Source: Flavipsychrobacter sp.
GTDB taxonomy: Bacteria; Bacteroidota; Bacteroidia; Chitinophagales; Chitinophagaceae
Assembly (NCBI GenBank): GCA_017849575.1
Contig: JAFIGV010000015.1
Coordinates: 371,322 to 435,321 of the forward strand
Direction: 5' to 3'
Length of the DNA: 64,000 nucleotides
Shown here: positions 1-7,489 of the stretch, piece by piece
Numbering within the stretch: the first letter of the stretch is position 1
Layout: each line of letters starts with the position of its first letter
Program-made: the position numbers and the translations under genes
The notes under the pieces: generated by a model
Seen by the model: the letters and a program-made list of their open reading frames with translations, nothing else
What the model was told of the DNA's origin: nothing
Databases searched by the model: none

Positions 1-75
1 CTCGATAGTGTAGCGCTCGGACAGTGTGCCTATGATATTTCTCTGCTTTCTATGGAGAAACACAGGAAGAAGTAA
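1..75 (+). CDS. C-terminal end of a probable SCO1/SenC-type copper chaperone (partial)
   Basis: Frame 1 is open from the window edge to a TAA at 73-75 and gives 24 residues ending in MEKHRKK. The gene body lies outside the window. It sits 24 bases before a DUF420 gene, a position often occupied in Bacteroidota by the SCO protein that delivers copper to cytochrome c oxidase, and a tail of the form LDSVAL...DISLLSMEK resembles the C-terminal helix of such proteins as I remember them. The identification rests mainly on context; the reading frame itself is clear. Confidence 0.4.
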   Translation, partial: LDSVALGQCAYDISLLSMEKHRKK

Positions 76-99
76 AACTTAAAACAGTATTTATATTTT

Positions 100-642
100 A
101 TGCTTACCCCGGTTTTGTCCCGCAATGACAAGAATGCGAAGTTGTTCATCTTCACCGTTTCTTTCGTTGTTTTTGCTGCGGTCGTAGTACTCTCTAAGGT
201 GAAGCTGCAGGTAGACCCCGGCTTCGACGTTCATATTTTTGCTGCCATAAATGCGGTGCTGAATTCTGCAGTTTCCCTGCTGCTCGTTGCAGCGTTTGTG
301 GCTGTGCGGAAGAAGCAATATGTAGCGCATCGCAACCTTATGTATGCAGCGATATTACTTTCGGTGCTGTTTCTCGTTTCCTACATAGCGCATCATTTGC
401 TTGCAGGCGATACCCGCTTTGGTGGAGAGGGTTGGATACGGTATTTCTATTTCTTCATTTTGATCTCCCATATTTTTCTCGCTGCTATTATACTACCCTT
501 TATTTTGTTTACGGCATACAGAGCGCTGACCGGTGAGTTTGCACGTCACAAAAAGCTCGCCCGTTATACTTTTCCGTTGTGGCTGTACGTGAGTGTTACG
601 GGGGTGTTGGTTTACCTGCTCATTTCGCCCTATTACAGCTAA
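100..642 (+). CDS. DUF420 family membrane protein, oxidase assembly related
   Basis: A 180-residue integral membrane protein with about five hydrophobic segments (roughly residues 13-32, 43-67, 79-99, 113-140 and 158-177) and conserved-looking histidines, including the pair at the end of segment 3 (IAHHLL). The length and pattern match the DUF420 family, whose Bacillus member (YozB/CtaM) is needed to mature a haem-copper oxidase. The gene follows a probable SCO copper chaperone and precedes another small membrane protein, so it probably belongs to a cytochrome oxidase assembly cluster that begins outside the window. The ATG at 100 is the first in frame. Confidence 0.85.
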   Translation: MLTPVLSRNDKNAKLFIFTVSFVVFAAVVVLSKVKLQVDPGFDVHIFAAINAVLNSAVSLLLVAAFVAVRKKQYVAHRNLMYAAILLSVLFLVSYIAHHLLAGDTRFGGEGWIRYFYFFILISHIFLAAIILPFILFTAYRALTGEFARHKKLARYTFPLWLYVSVTGVLVYLLISPYYS

Positions 643-656
643 AATCCGCTAACTTT

Positions 657-890
657 ATGAAGATGAGAAAATGGATACTGATTGCTATGCTTGGCCTTAT
701 GCTGATGCCCGCTATGGCAGAGGCCCAGGGTTGCTCTATTTGTACCAAAACCGCTGATGGACTTGACGACAAATCGGCAAAGGGACTGAATGGAGGCATC
801 CTTTATCTTGCTGCATTCCCGCTGACCATTTTAGGAACGTTAGGTTTTATATGGTGGCGCAGCAACAGGCAGGAAGGCAACAGCAAGTGA
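657..890 (+). CDS. small secreted or membrane protein of the oxidase cluster
   Basis: A 77-residue protein with an N-terminal signal-like segment ending near AMAEAQ (residue 24), a short extracytoplasmic part with a CSIC cysteine pair (about residues 26-29), then one transmembrane helix (residues 46-66) and a short basic tail. The ATG at 657 is chosen because the frame upstream runs back into the DUF420 gene, and 657 gives a clean signal peptide 14 bases after that gene. The cysteine pair next to SCO and DUF420 genes suggests a part in respiratory-complex assembly or metal handling, but no domain is recognised and the function is unknown. Confidence 0.7.
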   Translation: MKMRKWILIAMLGLMLMPAMAEAQGCSICTKTADGLDDKSAKGLNGGILYLAAFPLTILGTLGFIWWRSNRQEGNSK

Positions 891-924
891 GTTGACAGAT
901 TGCGAACACCTAAAACAGCCGGAT

Positions 925-1653
925 ATGAACAGGATATTGCTTGTATTGTTAGCAGGAGTTCTTATTGCATGTGGCTCTTGTGGCAGGCGATCATCGAAAG
1001 ATGAAGGCGGCAGCGCATGGGTTATGCGGACGATGGGCTCCGATTTTTCGTCCATAGACGTTAAGGCACCGGTAAGCCTGCTGGTACATATAGAACCCGG
1101 ATCGCCCGGAAAAATAAAATTGATAGGAGCAAAAAGGGCCGTTGACAAAATAACAACGGAGGTAAGGGACCATAGGTTGATCATTGGCACCCGTAGGTCT
1201 GCCAGCCTGAGTCTTTATCATAAACCTGATGTAGAAGTGACGCTGAGCGACCTGAGTGCGCTGAGCATACAAGGCTCTGCTGATGCTATTATTGACGGCC
1301 CGCTTACGGCAACAGAGTTCTCACTAACTATATCCGGAGCCGGCGATGTAACGATTAAGAAGATCAATGTAAACCAGTTTTCTGTGAGGATATCCGGTAC
1401 GGGCAACGTAAACGTGGAGTCTGGCGCGGCGGCCAATGCAACGTACAGTATATCCGGCGCGGGAAACGTAAACAGCTTCGATATGCGGGCGGCCAATGTA
1501 AAGGCCATGCTGAGTGGCACCGGAAATATCGAAGTCTTCGCATCGCAAAGTCTCGACGCCACAGTGAGTGGTGCAGGCACCGTACAGTATAAGGGCGGTG
1601 CACAGGTAAAGTCAAAAACAAGCGGCTTAGGATCGGTGGAATCGGTAAACTAA
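925..1653 (+). CDS. GIN-domain (DUF2807) lipoprotein
   Basis: A 242-residue lipoprotein. The signal segment ends in a lipobox around VLIAC (Cys at about residue 16), so lipidation and export are expected. The rest matches the putative auto-transporter adhesin head GIN domain: an early region like FSSIDVKAPVSLLVH, then a run of about five imperfect repeats of the form (I/L)SGxGx(V/I) between residues 120 and 235, which predicts a right-handed beta-helix. In this phylum such proteins are cell-surface proteins of uncertain role. A TTG start at 892 is possible, but the ATG at 925 places the signal peptide correctly. It is followed 18 bases later by the DUF2147 gene. Confidence 0.85.
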   Translation: MNRILLVLLAGVLIACGSCGRRSSKDEGGSAWVMRTMGSDFSSIDVKAPVSLLVHIEPGSPGKIKLIGAKRAVDKITTEVRDHRLIIGTRRSASLSLYHKPDVEVTLSDLSALSIQGSADAIIDGPLTATEFSLTISGAGDVTIKKINVNQFSVRISGTGNVNVESGAAANATYSISGAGNVNSFDMRAANVKAMLSGTGNIEVFASQSLDATVSGAGTVQYKGGAQVKSKTSGLGSVESVN

Positions 1654-1671
1654 AATAAAACCAGGCATTTT

Positions 1672-2115
1672 ATGCGTATCCGTTTTTTATTCCGAGTAGT
1701 TCTTTTCTTTCTGGCGTTTGCCGGCATGAAGGAAACCGTAAGGGCTCAGGAAAAGATAGAGCGTGTATGGTATAATCAGGAGAAGACTGCTAAAATTCAG
1801 ATTTACAGAGCCAGGGATAGTAAGTTCTACGGTAAGATTGTGTGGCTGAAGGAGCCAGAGAAAAATGGGAAAGCAAAGGTGGACGAACATAATCCCGATG
1901 CTAAAAAGCGTGAGCAACCGTTAATGGGGTTGCTGGTCTTGAAAGGCTTTGTGAAAGACGACGAAGACGAGTATGAAGATGGGACCATTTACGATCCGAA
2001 AAACGGCAAAACCTACAGTTGCAAGATCAAGCAAAAAGGCAATCAACTTGACGTGAGAGGATATGTGGGTATTTCGCTAATTGGCCGTACAGCAATATGG
2101 ACTGCTGCGGATTAA
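1672..2115 (+). CDS. DUF2147 secreted protein
   Basis: A 147-residue protein with a signal peptide cleaved near ETVRAQ (residue 26). The mature part fits DUF2147: an opening RVWYNQEKTAKIQIY strand, KFYGKIVWLKEP, a central GLLVLKGF, a DGTIYDPKNGKTYSCKI segment and a terminal GRTAIWT. This is a small lipocalin-like beta fold whose role is unknown in most species. The start is the ATG 18 bases after the GIN gene, so the two may be cotranscribed. No terminator is obvious directly downstream. Confidence 0.85.
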   Translation: MRIRFLFRVVLFFLAFAGMKETVRAQEKIERVWYNQEKTAKIQIYRARDSKFYGKIVWLKEPEKNGKAKVDEHNPDAKKREQPLMGLLVLKGFVKDDEDEYEDGTIYDPKNGKTYSCKIKQKGNQLDVRGYVGISLIGRTAIWTAAD

Positions 2116-2367
2116 CGGTTTTGTTTTTGAAGAAATATTTTGTCTGCACAATGATTCTTGGCGGAATCAAATAAATTGCCTGCTGCACTCCATCCTTCGT
2201 GCCTTTTTAAAATCAAAAGACTATTCTTAGTTCCCGGGAAATGTTGTTGACCGGATATAGTTTTTGAGATTTTTAAACCGTTCTACGCTGTTTCCCCCAT
2301 ACCAACAATCCCCCAAATTTTGGTTGATCCATTTTTTTCCCCCGAAGCCGGATCAGGATAAAAACGA

Positions 2368-2396
2368 AAAAAGCTTCCGAAAATCGAAAGCTTTTT
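2368..2396 (-). terminator. intrinsic terminator downstream of tRNA-Glu
   Basis: Read on the minus strand, an 11-bp stem (arms 2386-2396 and 2368-2378) with a 7-base loop begins two bases after the tRNA 3' end. The stem ends in an A/T-rich tract, giving A- and U-runs on both sides. It is well placed to end the tRNA transcript and could also act on the plus strand. Confidence 0.75.
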
Positions 2397-2397
2397 G

Positions 2398-2469
2398 TAC
2401 CACGTACGGGATTCGAACCCGTGATTCCTCCGTGAAAGGGAGGCGTCTTAACCCCTTGACCAACGCGGC
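2398..2469 (-). tRNA. tRNA-Glu (anticodon UUC)
   Basis: A 72-base cloverleaf on the minus strand. The acceptor stem (2463-2469 with 2399-2405) pairs with two G·U wobbles, one at the first position. The anticodon stem CCTCC/GGAGG encloses a CTTTCAC loop, giving anticodon TTC. The T arm is ACGGG-TTCGAAT-CCCGT. CCA is not encoded (CAA follows the discriminator base), as is common in this phylum. An intrinsic terminator follows immediately. It is solitary, and I found no other tRNA in the window. Confidence 0.95.
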
Positions 2470-2535
2470 TTTTCCCGTTTGGGATTGCAAAGATAAGCGG
2501 ACTTTATTTGCTACCAAACTTTGGGAAATATTTTT

Positions 2536-3303
2536 TTAAGATTGAAGCATGGCGTTGATAATGGTAAGGAAGGCGTCTGCTTTTAGCGAGGCGCCACCGA
2601 TCAACCCACCGTCTACATCGCCACAAGCAAAAAGTTCGACGGCGTTTTGCGCATTGCAACTCCCCCCGTAAAGGATAGGCGTACGCTGTGCCGTATCCGC
2701 ACCAAATTTTCTCTCCAGCACAGATCTGATATGGGCATGCATGGCCTGGGCTTGCTGGGCAGAAGCAGTACGTCCTGTTCCTATGGCCCATATTGGCTCG
2801 TAAGCGACCACGATATGCTTCATTTGATCGTCTGTTAGCTGAAAAAGTGTAGCTTCAATTTGTCCGGCCACATATTCGTTCTCCTTTCCCGCATCGCGCA
2901 CAGGCAAGGGCTCGCCGCAGCAAAAAATCACCTGCATGTTGTTATTCAGCGCCTGATGGATCTTTTTCAGTAGTTGGTCGTCAGCTTCATGGAAATATTC
3001 CCGTCGTTCGGAATGGCCGATGATGACTGTATGGACACCGGCGCTTTGCAGCATCGCCGCAGAAACTTCTCCCGTGTAAGCTCCCGAACTTTCCGTTGCG
3101 CAATTCTGAGCTGCTACTTGTACATGATCGTATTCGTCAAGCTGGCTCGCTGTCTGTGTGAGGTGGACGAAAGAGGGAGCAATCACTACCTGCCGCATTT
3201 CATTTAGCTCGGGAAGCCCGGCTACAATTGCTTCGACAAGGCTTTTTCCTTCTTCCAGAGAGAGATTCATTTTCCAGTTTGCAGCTACAATTTTCTTACG
3301 CAT
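2536..3303 (-). CDS. tpiA: triosephosphate isomerase
   Basis: A 255-residue TIM-barrel enzyme that interconverts dihydroxyacetone phosphate and glyceraldehyde 3-phosphate in glycolysis and gluconeogenesis. The catalytic set is complete: Asn9 and Lys11 in ANWKMN, the histidine in IIGHSERR (about residue 98), the glutamate in AYEPIWAIGTG (about residue 170), and the phosphate-binding YGGSCN and GGLIGGASL loops. Length is normal for the family. It lies 66 bases downstream of the GlmU-like gene on the same strand, so the two may share a transcript. No separate promoter box was seen. The tRNA-Glu follows 66 bases downstream. Confidence 0.98.
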   Translation of the reverse strand: MRKKIVAANWKMNLSLEEGKSLVEAIVAGLPELNEMRQVVIAPSFVHLTQTASQLDEYDHVQVAAQNCATESSGAYTGEVSAAMLQSAGVHTVIIGHSERREYFHEADDQLLKKIHQALNNNMQVIFCCGEPLPVRDAGKENEYVAGQIEATLFQLTDDQMKHIVVAYEPIWAIGTGRTASAQQAQAMHAHIRSVLERKFGADTAQRTPILYGGSCNAQNAVELFACGDVDGGLIGGASLKADAFLTIINAMLQS

Positions 3304-3369
3304 GGTTCATTTAATATTTGGTTGGATTAATATGTACATGTTTTCGGTATCCCGATTCGTGAAAAAAGA

Positions 3370-4575
3370 CTAGGCTTTGTTGAAAAGCGAGCGCTGTTCT
3401 TCTGTTTTCACATACACGTGACGAAGCACTTCAATGTCGGCTTCCGTCAGTTCTTTTTTTCTCCTGGCCATCATTCTTTGGGCAGTTTCGACAGCCCGCT
3501 CGAACTGATAGGTGTGCATGCTTTCGCTGCTGCCCCAACTGAACGAAGGGACGAATTTTTCAGGAAAGCCTGCGCCGTAGATGTTTGCAGAAACGCCCAC
3601 GACAGTTCCGGTATTGAACATAGTATTAATGCCAGATTTCGAATGATCGCCCATGAGCAGTCCGCAAAATTGCAGACCGGTGTGTACGGACTTGTTTCGG
3701 TGTTCGTCCCAGATCCTGATCTGATCGTAATTGTTCTTTAGGTTGGAACAATTGGTATCGGCGCCAAGGTTGCACCACTCACCGATAACGGCGTTGCCCA
3801 GATAGCCATCATGCCCTTTGTTACTATTGGCAAAAAATACAACATTATTGATCTCTCCTCCTACTTTGCAGCCCGGTCCTAAAGTGGTAGCGCCGTAAAT
3901 TTTTGCACCCATCTTGATCACTGCGTGCTCGCCCAATGCTATCGATCCCCGCAGAAGAGCGCCCTCAAGGATTTCGGAATCTTTTGACAGGTACACATAA
4001 CCGGAAGCAGCGTTAATGATCACCCCAGCGTTGATCACTGCACCTTCCTCTACGAACACTCTTTCCTTGCCGATCACTGTGGCATAATCTGGGATTGATG
4101 CACTGGTTCTGCCTTTCGTTAAAAGCAGAAAATCGTCGGCTATGGCCTTTTCATTATAGCTGAATATGTCCCAGATGTGCTGCAATCGATGGACCTCACC
4201 AGCAAACGCTTTTGCCGTCAATTCAGATACCTTTCCGGTAAATGTCTCAAAATCATTTGCTGTAGCATCTAATCGAGCCGCTATTAACATATTTTCATGT
4301 ATCAGCTTTTCGCCGGTCTGTAATCTGGTAATTGCCTCTGCGAGCGGCTCTGTAGCAAAGAGGGAAGCATTGATATAGACTGCATCGCTGCCGGTGTGTA
4401 GCGGGAAAGCACTCTGAAGGTAAGCTTCCGTAAGTGTGGTGGTATCCAGTTTCAGTACCTTTTCCCAACGTTCGCGCATTGTGAGTATGCCGCAGCGTAT
4501 GTCGGCAACAGGTCGGGTATGGGTGAAGGGCAGCAGGTCGAAACGCGTGTTATCGTCGAAAAGGATGAAGTGCAT
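3370..4575 (-). CDS. GlmU-like putative sugar nucleotidyltransferase with left-handed beta-helix
   Basis: A 401-residue protein of the alternative GlmU family found in Bacteroidota. It is thought to make UDP-N-acetylglucosamine, the precursor of peptidoglycan and lipid A. The N-terminal half begins MHFILFDDNTRFDLLPFT and keeps the TRPVADIRCG motif that replaces the usual nucleotidyltransferase signature. The C-terminal half (about residues 170-360) has hexapeptide repeats of a left-handed beta-helix acyltransferase, including GEHAVIKMGAKIYGATTLG, GLLMGDHSKSGINTMFNTG and GVSANIYG. The ATG at 4575 is chosen over an in-frame start 16 codons upstream because it matches the family's usual N-terminus. 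tpiA follows on the same strand. Confidence 0.88.
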   Translation of the reverse strand: MHFILFDDNTRFDLLPFTHTRPVADIRCGILTMRERWEKVLKLDTTTLTEAYLQSAFPLHTGSDAVYINASLFATEPLAEAITRLQTGEKLIHENMLIAARLDATANDFETFTGKVSELTAKAFAGEVHRLQHIWDIFSYNEKAIADDFLLLTKGRTSASIPDYATVIGKERVFVEEGAVINAGVIINAASGYVYLSKDSEILEGALLRGSIALGEHAVIKMGAKIYGATTLGPGCKVGGEINNVVFFANSNKGHDGYLGNAVIGEWCNLGADTNCSNLKNNYDQIRIWDEHRNKSVHTGLQFCGLLMGDHSKSGINTMFNTGTVVGVSANIYGAGFPEKFVPSFSWGSSESMHTYQFERAVETAQRMMARRKKELTEADIEVLRHVYVKTEEQRSLFNKA

Positions 4576-4677
4576 AGAATAAGAAATCCTGCCAAAAGTC
4601 GGGATTTTTCGTGCGGTATGCAATAGTATAAGGTTGTTGTTTCGGCGAAGTGATTCAAGGGGGGAATTGGTAAATTG

Positions 4678-4728
4678 GGGGTGAGCCCCGAAGGGGCGAA
4701 ATATGCTGCCGATGGGTGCAGCCCATCG
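4678..4728 (+). repeat. left-side REP-like palindromes
   Basis: Two adjacent hairpins precede the transposase. GGGG/CCCC at 4678-4689 overlaps a GCCCC/GGGGC alternative at 4685-4697. A perfect 7-bp stem CGATGGG/CCCATCG with a 5-base loop lies at 4710-4728. A possible GTG start for the transposase lies inside the second hairpin, so the hairpin may be part of its leader. Confidence 0.6.
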
Positions 4729-4742
4729 AAATGTTATGGGTT

Positions 4743-5195
4743 ATGGGACAGTCATTAGTAAAGAATTACGTTCACATTGTGTTCAGTACAAAATATCGGG
4801 AGCCATCAATACGACCGCCGTATGATCAAGAATTGTATACCTATCTCGGTAAAATCTGCAGAGCCTTGGAAAGTCCTGCCCTTAAAATAGGCAGTTACTT
4901 CGATCATGTTCACATACTTTGTATGCTTTCGAAAAAGATCGCGCTGATGAAATTGCTCGAAGAATTGAAAAGTCATTCGTCAAAATGGATGAAATCAAAA
5001 GATGAATCCTTGCAGCATTTTTATTGGCAGAATGGCTATGGTGCTTTTTCGGTGAATCCTTCGGAAGTAGGAGCAGTAGAAGCTTACATCAGCCGCCAGC
5101 ATGAGCATCATCGCTTGAAGGGATTTCAGGATGAATTCCGTCTGTTTCTGAAAAAATATCAGGTGGAATATGACGAGCGTTATGTGTGGGATTAA
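4743..5195 (+). CDS. IS200/REP-type Y1 transposase (HUH nuclease)
   Basis: A 150-residue single-domain transposase of the Y1_Tnp family, which cuts and joins single-stranded DNA at hairpins through a tyrosine. The hydrophobic-HVH-hydrophobic metal-binding motif is present as DHVHILCML (about residues 54-62). The C-terminal helix GAVEAYISRQHEHH carries the likely nucleophilic tyrosine, and the end YQVEYDERYVWD is typical of the group. In-frame starts also exist at 4716 (GTG) and 4731 (ATG); 4743 aligns best with the usual start just before the first strand (KNYVHIVFSTK). The gene looks intact. With no TnpB partner and palindromes on both sides it resembles REP-associated transposases (RAYTs). 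Confidence 0.85.
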   Translation: MGQSLVKNYVHIVFSTKYREPSIRPPYDQELYTYLGKICRALESPALKIGSYFDHVHILCMLSKKIALMKLLEELKSHSSKWMKSKDESLQHFYWQNGYGAFSVNPSEVGAVEAYISRQHEHHRLKGFQDEFRLFLKKYQVEYDERYVWD

Positions 5196-5236
5196 CACCG
5201 TCGGATATCTTAAGGCGCTTCCTTAGGTTGGTAACG

Positions 5237-5320
5237 CACAGGGCTACACATTATCTCACAGGGCTACACATTATCTCACAGGGCTACACCCTGTATCTCA
5301 CAGGGCTGCACCCTGGGTTG
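5237..5320 (+). repeat. four tandem 20-22 bp units containing REP-like palindromes
   Basis: Units at 5237-5256 and 5257-5276 are identical 20-mers beginning CACAGGGCTACACA. Units at 5277-5298 and 5299-5320 are 22-mers that add the right arm of a palindrome: CAGGG-ctaca-CCCTG at 5279-5293 and CAGGG-ctgca-CCCTG at 5301-5315. The first two copies keep only the left arm. The array begins 41 bases after the transposase stop codon. Confidence 0.8.
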
Positions 5321-5424
5321 ACGTATATCGCCGTTTCAGGGCTATTGGGCATTCCATGAATTGCTCACCGGCCTCATTCTAAGTAGCTCATACGGATCAC
5401 GATAAACATATGCCTTCTTTCAGG

Positions 5425-5456
5425 CAAAAAAATGGCTCCCATCTCGGGAGCCATTT
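5425..5456 (-). terminator. intrinsic terminator of rpmE2
   Basis: On the minus strand an 11-bp stem, AAATGGCTCCC paired with GGGAGCCATTT, is followed by a run of T residues. It lies about 30 bases after the rpmE2 stop codon. Confidence 0.85.
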
Positions 5457-5483
5457 CGGATTCTTATCTTGATAAGCTTCTGC

Positions 5484-5735
5484 TTACTTTTTCTTTTCGT
5501 AGCGCTTCCTGAACTTGTCAATACGACCTGCAGTATCTACAAACACGGATTTACCTGTGTAAAACGGATGTGAGGTGTTCGAAATTTCCACCTTGATGAG
5601 GGGGTACTCATTCCCATCTTCCCAGGTAATTTTCTCTCTTGTAGGCGCTGTGGAACGCGTAATGAATGAGTAGTCGTTAGACATATCTTTGAATACTACT
5701 AAACGGTAGCTTTCAGGATGAATACCTTTTTTCAT
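5484..5735 (-). CDS. rpmE2: 50S ribosomal protein L31 type B
   Basis: An 83-residue ribosomal protein beginning [19 protein letters not shown] and containing SFITRSTAP and SHPFYTGK. It lacks the CxxC zinc motif of the zinc-binding (A-type) L31, so it is the zinc-independent B type that binds the large subunit and bridges to the 30S. The gene is monocistronic, with a good TTG-N19-TAnnTTTG promoter upstream (5790-5819) and an intrinsic terminator downstream (5425-5456). Length is normal and the start is unambiguous. Confidence 0.97.
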   Translation of the reverse strand: MKKGIHPESYRLVVFKDMSNDYSFITRSTAPTREKITWEDGNEYPLIKVEISNTSHPFYTGKSVFVDTAGRIDKFRKRYEKKK

Positions 5736-5789
5736 TTTTTTATGGCCTTTTGTGCATGGATTTTGCCATGCGATTATTTTTTAGAGGGG

Positions 5790-5819
5790 CAAAAGTATAG
5801 AAAATCTGCTAAGCTGCAA
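5790..5819 (-). promoter_or_regulatory. Bacteroidota-type promoter for rpmE2
   Basis: On the minus strand, TTG (5817-5819), 19 bases, then TACTTTTG (5790-5797), which matches the Bacteroidota -33/-7 consensus TTG...TAnnTTTG. It lies 55 bases upstream of the rpmE2 ATG, between the TlpA-like gene and rpmE2. Confidence 0.7.
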
Positions 5820-5832
5820 AATATCTTATTAG

Positions 5833-6357
5833 CTATTTCAGCATTTTCTGCAGATCGGCTTCAGCTTGTTCTGCAAAATTATACTTAGCGAGTATTTTGC
5901 CATCAGGACCTACCAGAAAGGCCTGCGGAATGAACTCAACACCGTAGGTCAGCGCGGCCTCCGATTTCCATCCGGCAAGATCGCTCAGATGGTAGGGCCA
6001 TACCAGTCCGTCATCAGTTATCGCTTTTACCCAGGCATCCTTTTTCTGATCCAAAGAAATGCTTACGATTGTAAAACCACCAGGGGTGTTTTTGAAACTC
6101 TTATCCTTATAGCGCTCATACAGTTGCACCAGTCTGGGGTTTGCCATGCGGCAAGGGCGACACCACGATGCCCAGAAGTCGATCAATACTACCTTGCCCT
6201 TTGTGATATCCTGCAGGGATAGCTTTTTGTCTTCAGGATTAGTCAGTGTCAGTTGCGGTGCCTTTTCGCCCGTTTTTATTTTCGTGTTTTCGTATTGTGC
6301 CCGGGCAGCAAAAGTGGTGAGTACCAGCAGCAGGGCGGGAATTATTTTTTTCATCAT
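5833..6357 (-). CDS. TlpA/ResA-like thioredoxin-family protein
   Basis: A 174-residue exported protein with a signal peptide (cleavage near TFAARAQ, residue 20) and one thioredoxin-fold domain of the AhpC-TSA/redoxin class. The redox-active pair is in FWASWCRPCRMANP (about residues 65-72). A cis-proline region (EFIPQAFLVGPDGKI) and the insertion typical of TlpA/ResA proteins are present. It probably reduces disulfides in periplasmic partners, for example in cytochrome maturation or oxidative defence. It follows the metallo-hydrolase gene by 35 bases on the same strand and probably ends that operon, since rpmE2 downstream has its own promoter. Confidence 0.9.
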   Translation of the reverse strand: MMKKIIPALLLVLTTFAARAQYENTKIKTGEKAPQLTLTNPEDKKLSLQDITKGKVVLIDFWASWCRPCRMANPRLVQLYERYKDKSFKNTPGGFTIVSISLDQKKDAWVKAITDDGLVWPYHLSDLAGWKSEAALTYGVEFIPQAFLVGPDGKILAKYNFAEQAEADLQKMLK

Positions 6358-6392
6358 TGTTTGGTTCTTAGCATTATGAAGGTAAGCGAATT

Positions 6393-7160
6393 TTATTCTG
6401 TGTTGAAAGACAAGCAGTCGTATGCAAGATGCATGCCATTTGGAAGTTCGCTTTCCGTTGGCTCATGCAACCCGAGCTGGTGACTGATATGGGTAAAGTA
6501 GGTTGTCTCCGCCTGCGCCGCTCTTGCAACTTCTATCGCTTCGGAAAGGGTGTAGTGAGAGACATGTTGTTGGTGTCGCAAGGCGTTGAGCACAAGCACT
6601 TTGCTGCCCTTTACCTTTTCGAATTCTTCAGCATCGATGTGGTTGGCATCTGTGATATAGGTAAAGTCGCCAATCCTGAATCCGAGTACCTTCATTTCGT
6701 AGTGGGTGACTTCAACCGGAAGAAATTGAAGGTCGCCGATGCTGAAGGGGTGATCTTTTGTGATCGTATGCAGCCTGATCTGAGGAACGCCGGGATAGTG
6801 AGCGTTCTCAAAAATGTATGCATACTCACGACGCAAGGCCATCTGGGTCTCTTCGGTGGCATACACATCCATCGGCTTTTGCTGAAAGAAATTATAAGCC
6901 CGCACGTCATCGAGCCCAGCAATATGGTCCTTATGGCTATGGGTGAAGACAATAGCATCGAGCTGATGCACCCGGCTGCGCAGCATTTGATAACGAAAAT
7001 CAGGACCCGCATCGATCACTACATGTGTATTTTCTGATTCTATCAATACCGAAGTGCGCAATCGGTTATCGCGTTTGTCTGTCGAAGTGCATACGGCACA
7101 CTGACATCCTATTATGGGTACACCCTGCGAGGTGCCGGTGCCCGTAAATGTTACTCTCAC
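6393..7160 (-). CDS. MBL-fold metallo-hydrolase, PhnP-like
   Basis: A 255-residue cytoplasmic metallo-beta-lactamase-fold hydrolase. It starts MRVTFTGTGTSQGVPIIGC and carries the metal-binding HSHKDHIAG (about residues 76-83), a later TDANHI aspartate strand and a final histidine in FTHISHQLG. The CxCxVC cluster near residue 20 is usual in the PhnP/RNase Z-like phosphodiesterase group. In Bacteroidota such genes are common, and the substrate (cyclic nucleotide or phosphodiester) is not established. It starts 2 bases after the stop of the 102-residue gene upstream, so translation is probably coupled. Confidence 0.88.
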   Translation of the reverse strand: MRVTFTGTGTSQGVPIIGCQCAVCTSTDKRDNRLRTSVLIESENTHVVIDAGPDFRYQMLRSRVHQLDAIVFTHSHKDHIAGLDDVRAYNFFQQKPMDVYATEETQMALRREYAYIFENAHYPGVPQIRLHTITKDHPFSIGDLQFLPVEVTHYEMKVLGFRIGDFTYITDANHIDAEEFEKVKGSKVLVLNALRHQQHVSHYTLSEAIEVARAAQAETTYFTHISHQLGLHEPTESELPNGMHLAYDCLSFNTE

Positions 7161-7162
7161 GA

Positions 7163-7471
7163 TTATTTGAAATCCATTTGTGTTTGTACGGGGGTATCAT
7201 CTGCCGAAGGCAGGTCTTTAAGCTGCCGGTAGAATTTCTGCATGTCACTGCTGAGGTCCTGCTCGGCAACTTCAATAGAGGGCGCAATCTCTACCAATGC
7301 ATTGATGCGGCCTTCAACGTTCAGAAATTTATTGATCACCACAATCCGTTTATCTTCGAGAATGCAATATCCGGAATTGAAATTGCCTTTCTCATAACGG
7401 ATCACATAACGTGCCTCCTCGAAGAGCTGCTCCAGTTTTTTAAGGGTGTTTGCAGTATATTTGAAATTCAT
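7163..7471 (-). CDS. conserved small protein, function unknown
   Basis: A 102-residue soluble protein (MNFKYTANTLKKLEQLFEEA...) with no signal peptide or membrane segment. It looks like a small alpha/beta protein: a leading helix, then ARYVIRYEKGNFNSGYCILED strands and KRIVVINKFLNVEGRINALVE. I recognise similar proteins in other Bacteroidota but know of no assigned function. It opens an operon with the metallo-hydrolase and the TlpA-like gene, spaced 2 and 35 bases, which suggests a shared role that cannot be named. Confidence 0.8.
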   Translation of the reverse strand: MNFKYTANTLKKLEQLFEEARYVIRYEKGNFNSGYCILEDKRIVVINKFLNVEGRINALVEIAPSIEVAEQDLSSDMQKFYRQLKDLPSADDTPVQTQMDFK

Positions 7472-7489
7472 TTTGCAATACCGGTTTCG

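Larger units (their letters stand above)
4678..5320 (+). mobile_element. REP-like element with a solitary Y1 (HUH) transposase gene
   Basis: The transposase gene at 4743-5195 is bracketed by GC-rich palindromes: GGGG-tgag-CCCC / GCCCC-gaa-GGGGC at 4678-4697 and CGATGGG-tgcag-CCCATCG at 4710-4728 on the left, and an array of imperfect palindromes at 5237-5320 on the right. No accessory TnpB/IscB gene, inverted terminal repeats or target duplication are seen, which is expected for IS200/REP-type elements. The exact boundaries are inferred from the palindromes. Confidence 0.6.

Noticed and set aside
2264..2539. Plus-strand open frame of 91 residues
   Set aside because: It reads through the tRNA-Glu gene in antisense and the terminator, so it is a by-product of that sequence.
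5237..5320. Tandem repeats that might be a CRISPR array
   Set aside because: The units are 20-22 bp directly adjacent to each other with no spacers of constant length, and no cas genes are present. They contain palindromes and lie beside a Y1 transposase, so they fit REP-like repeats.
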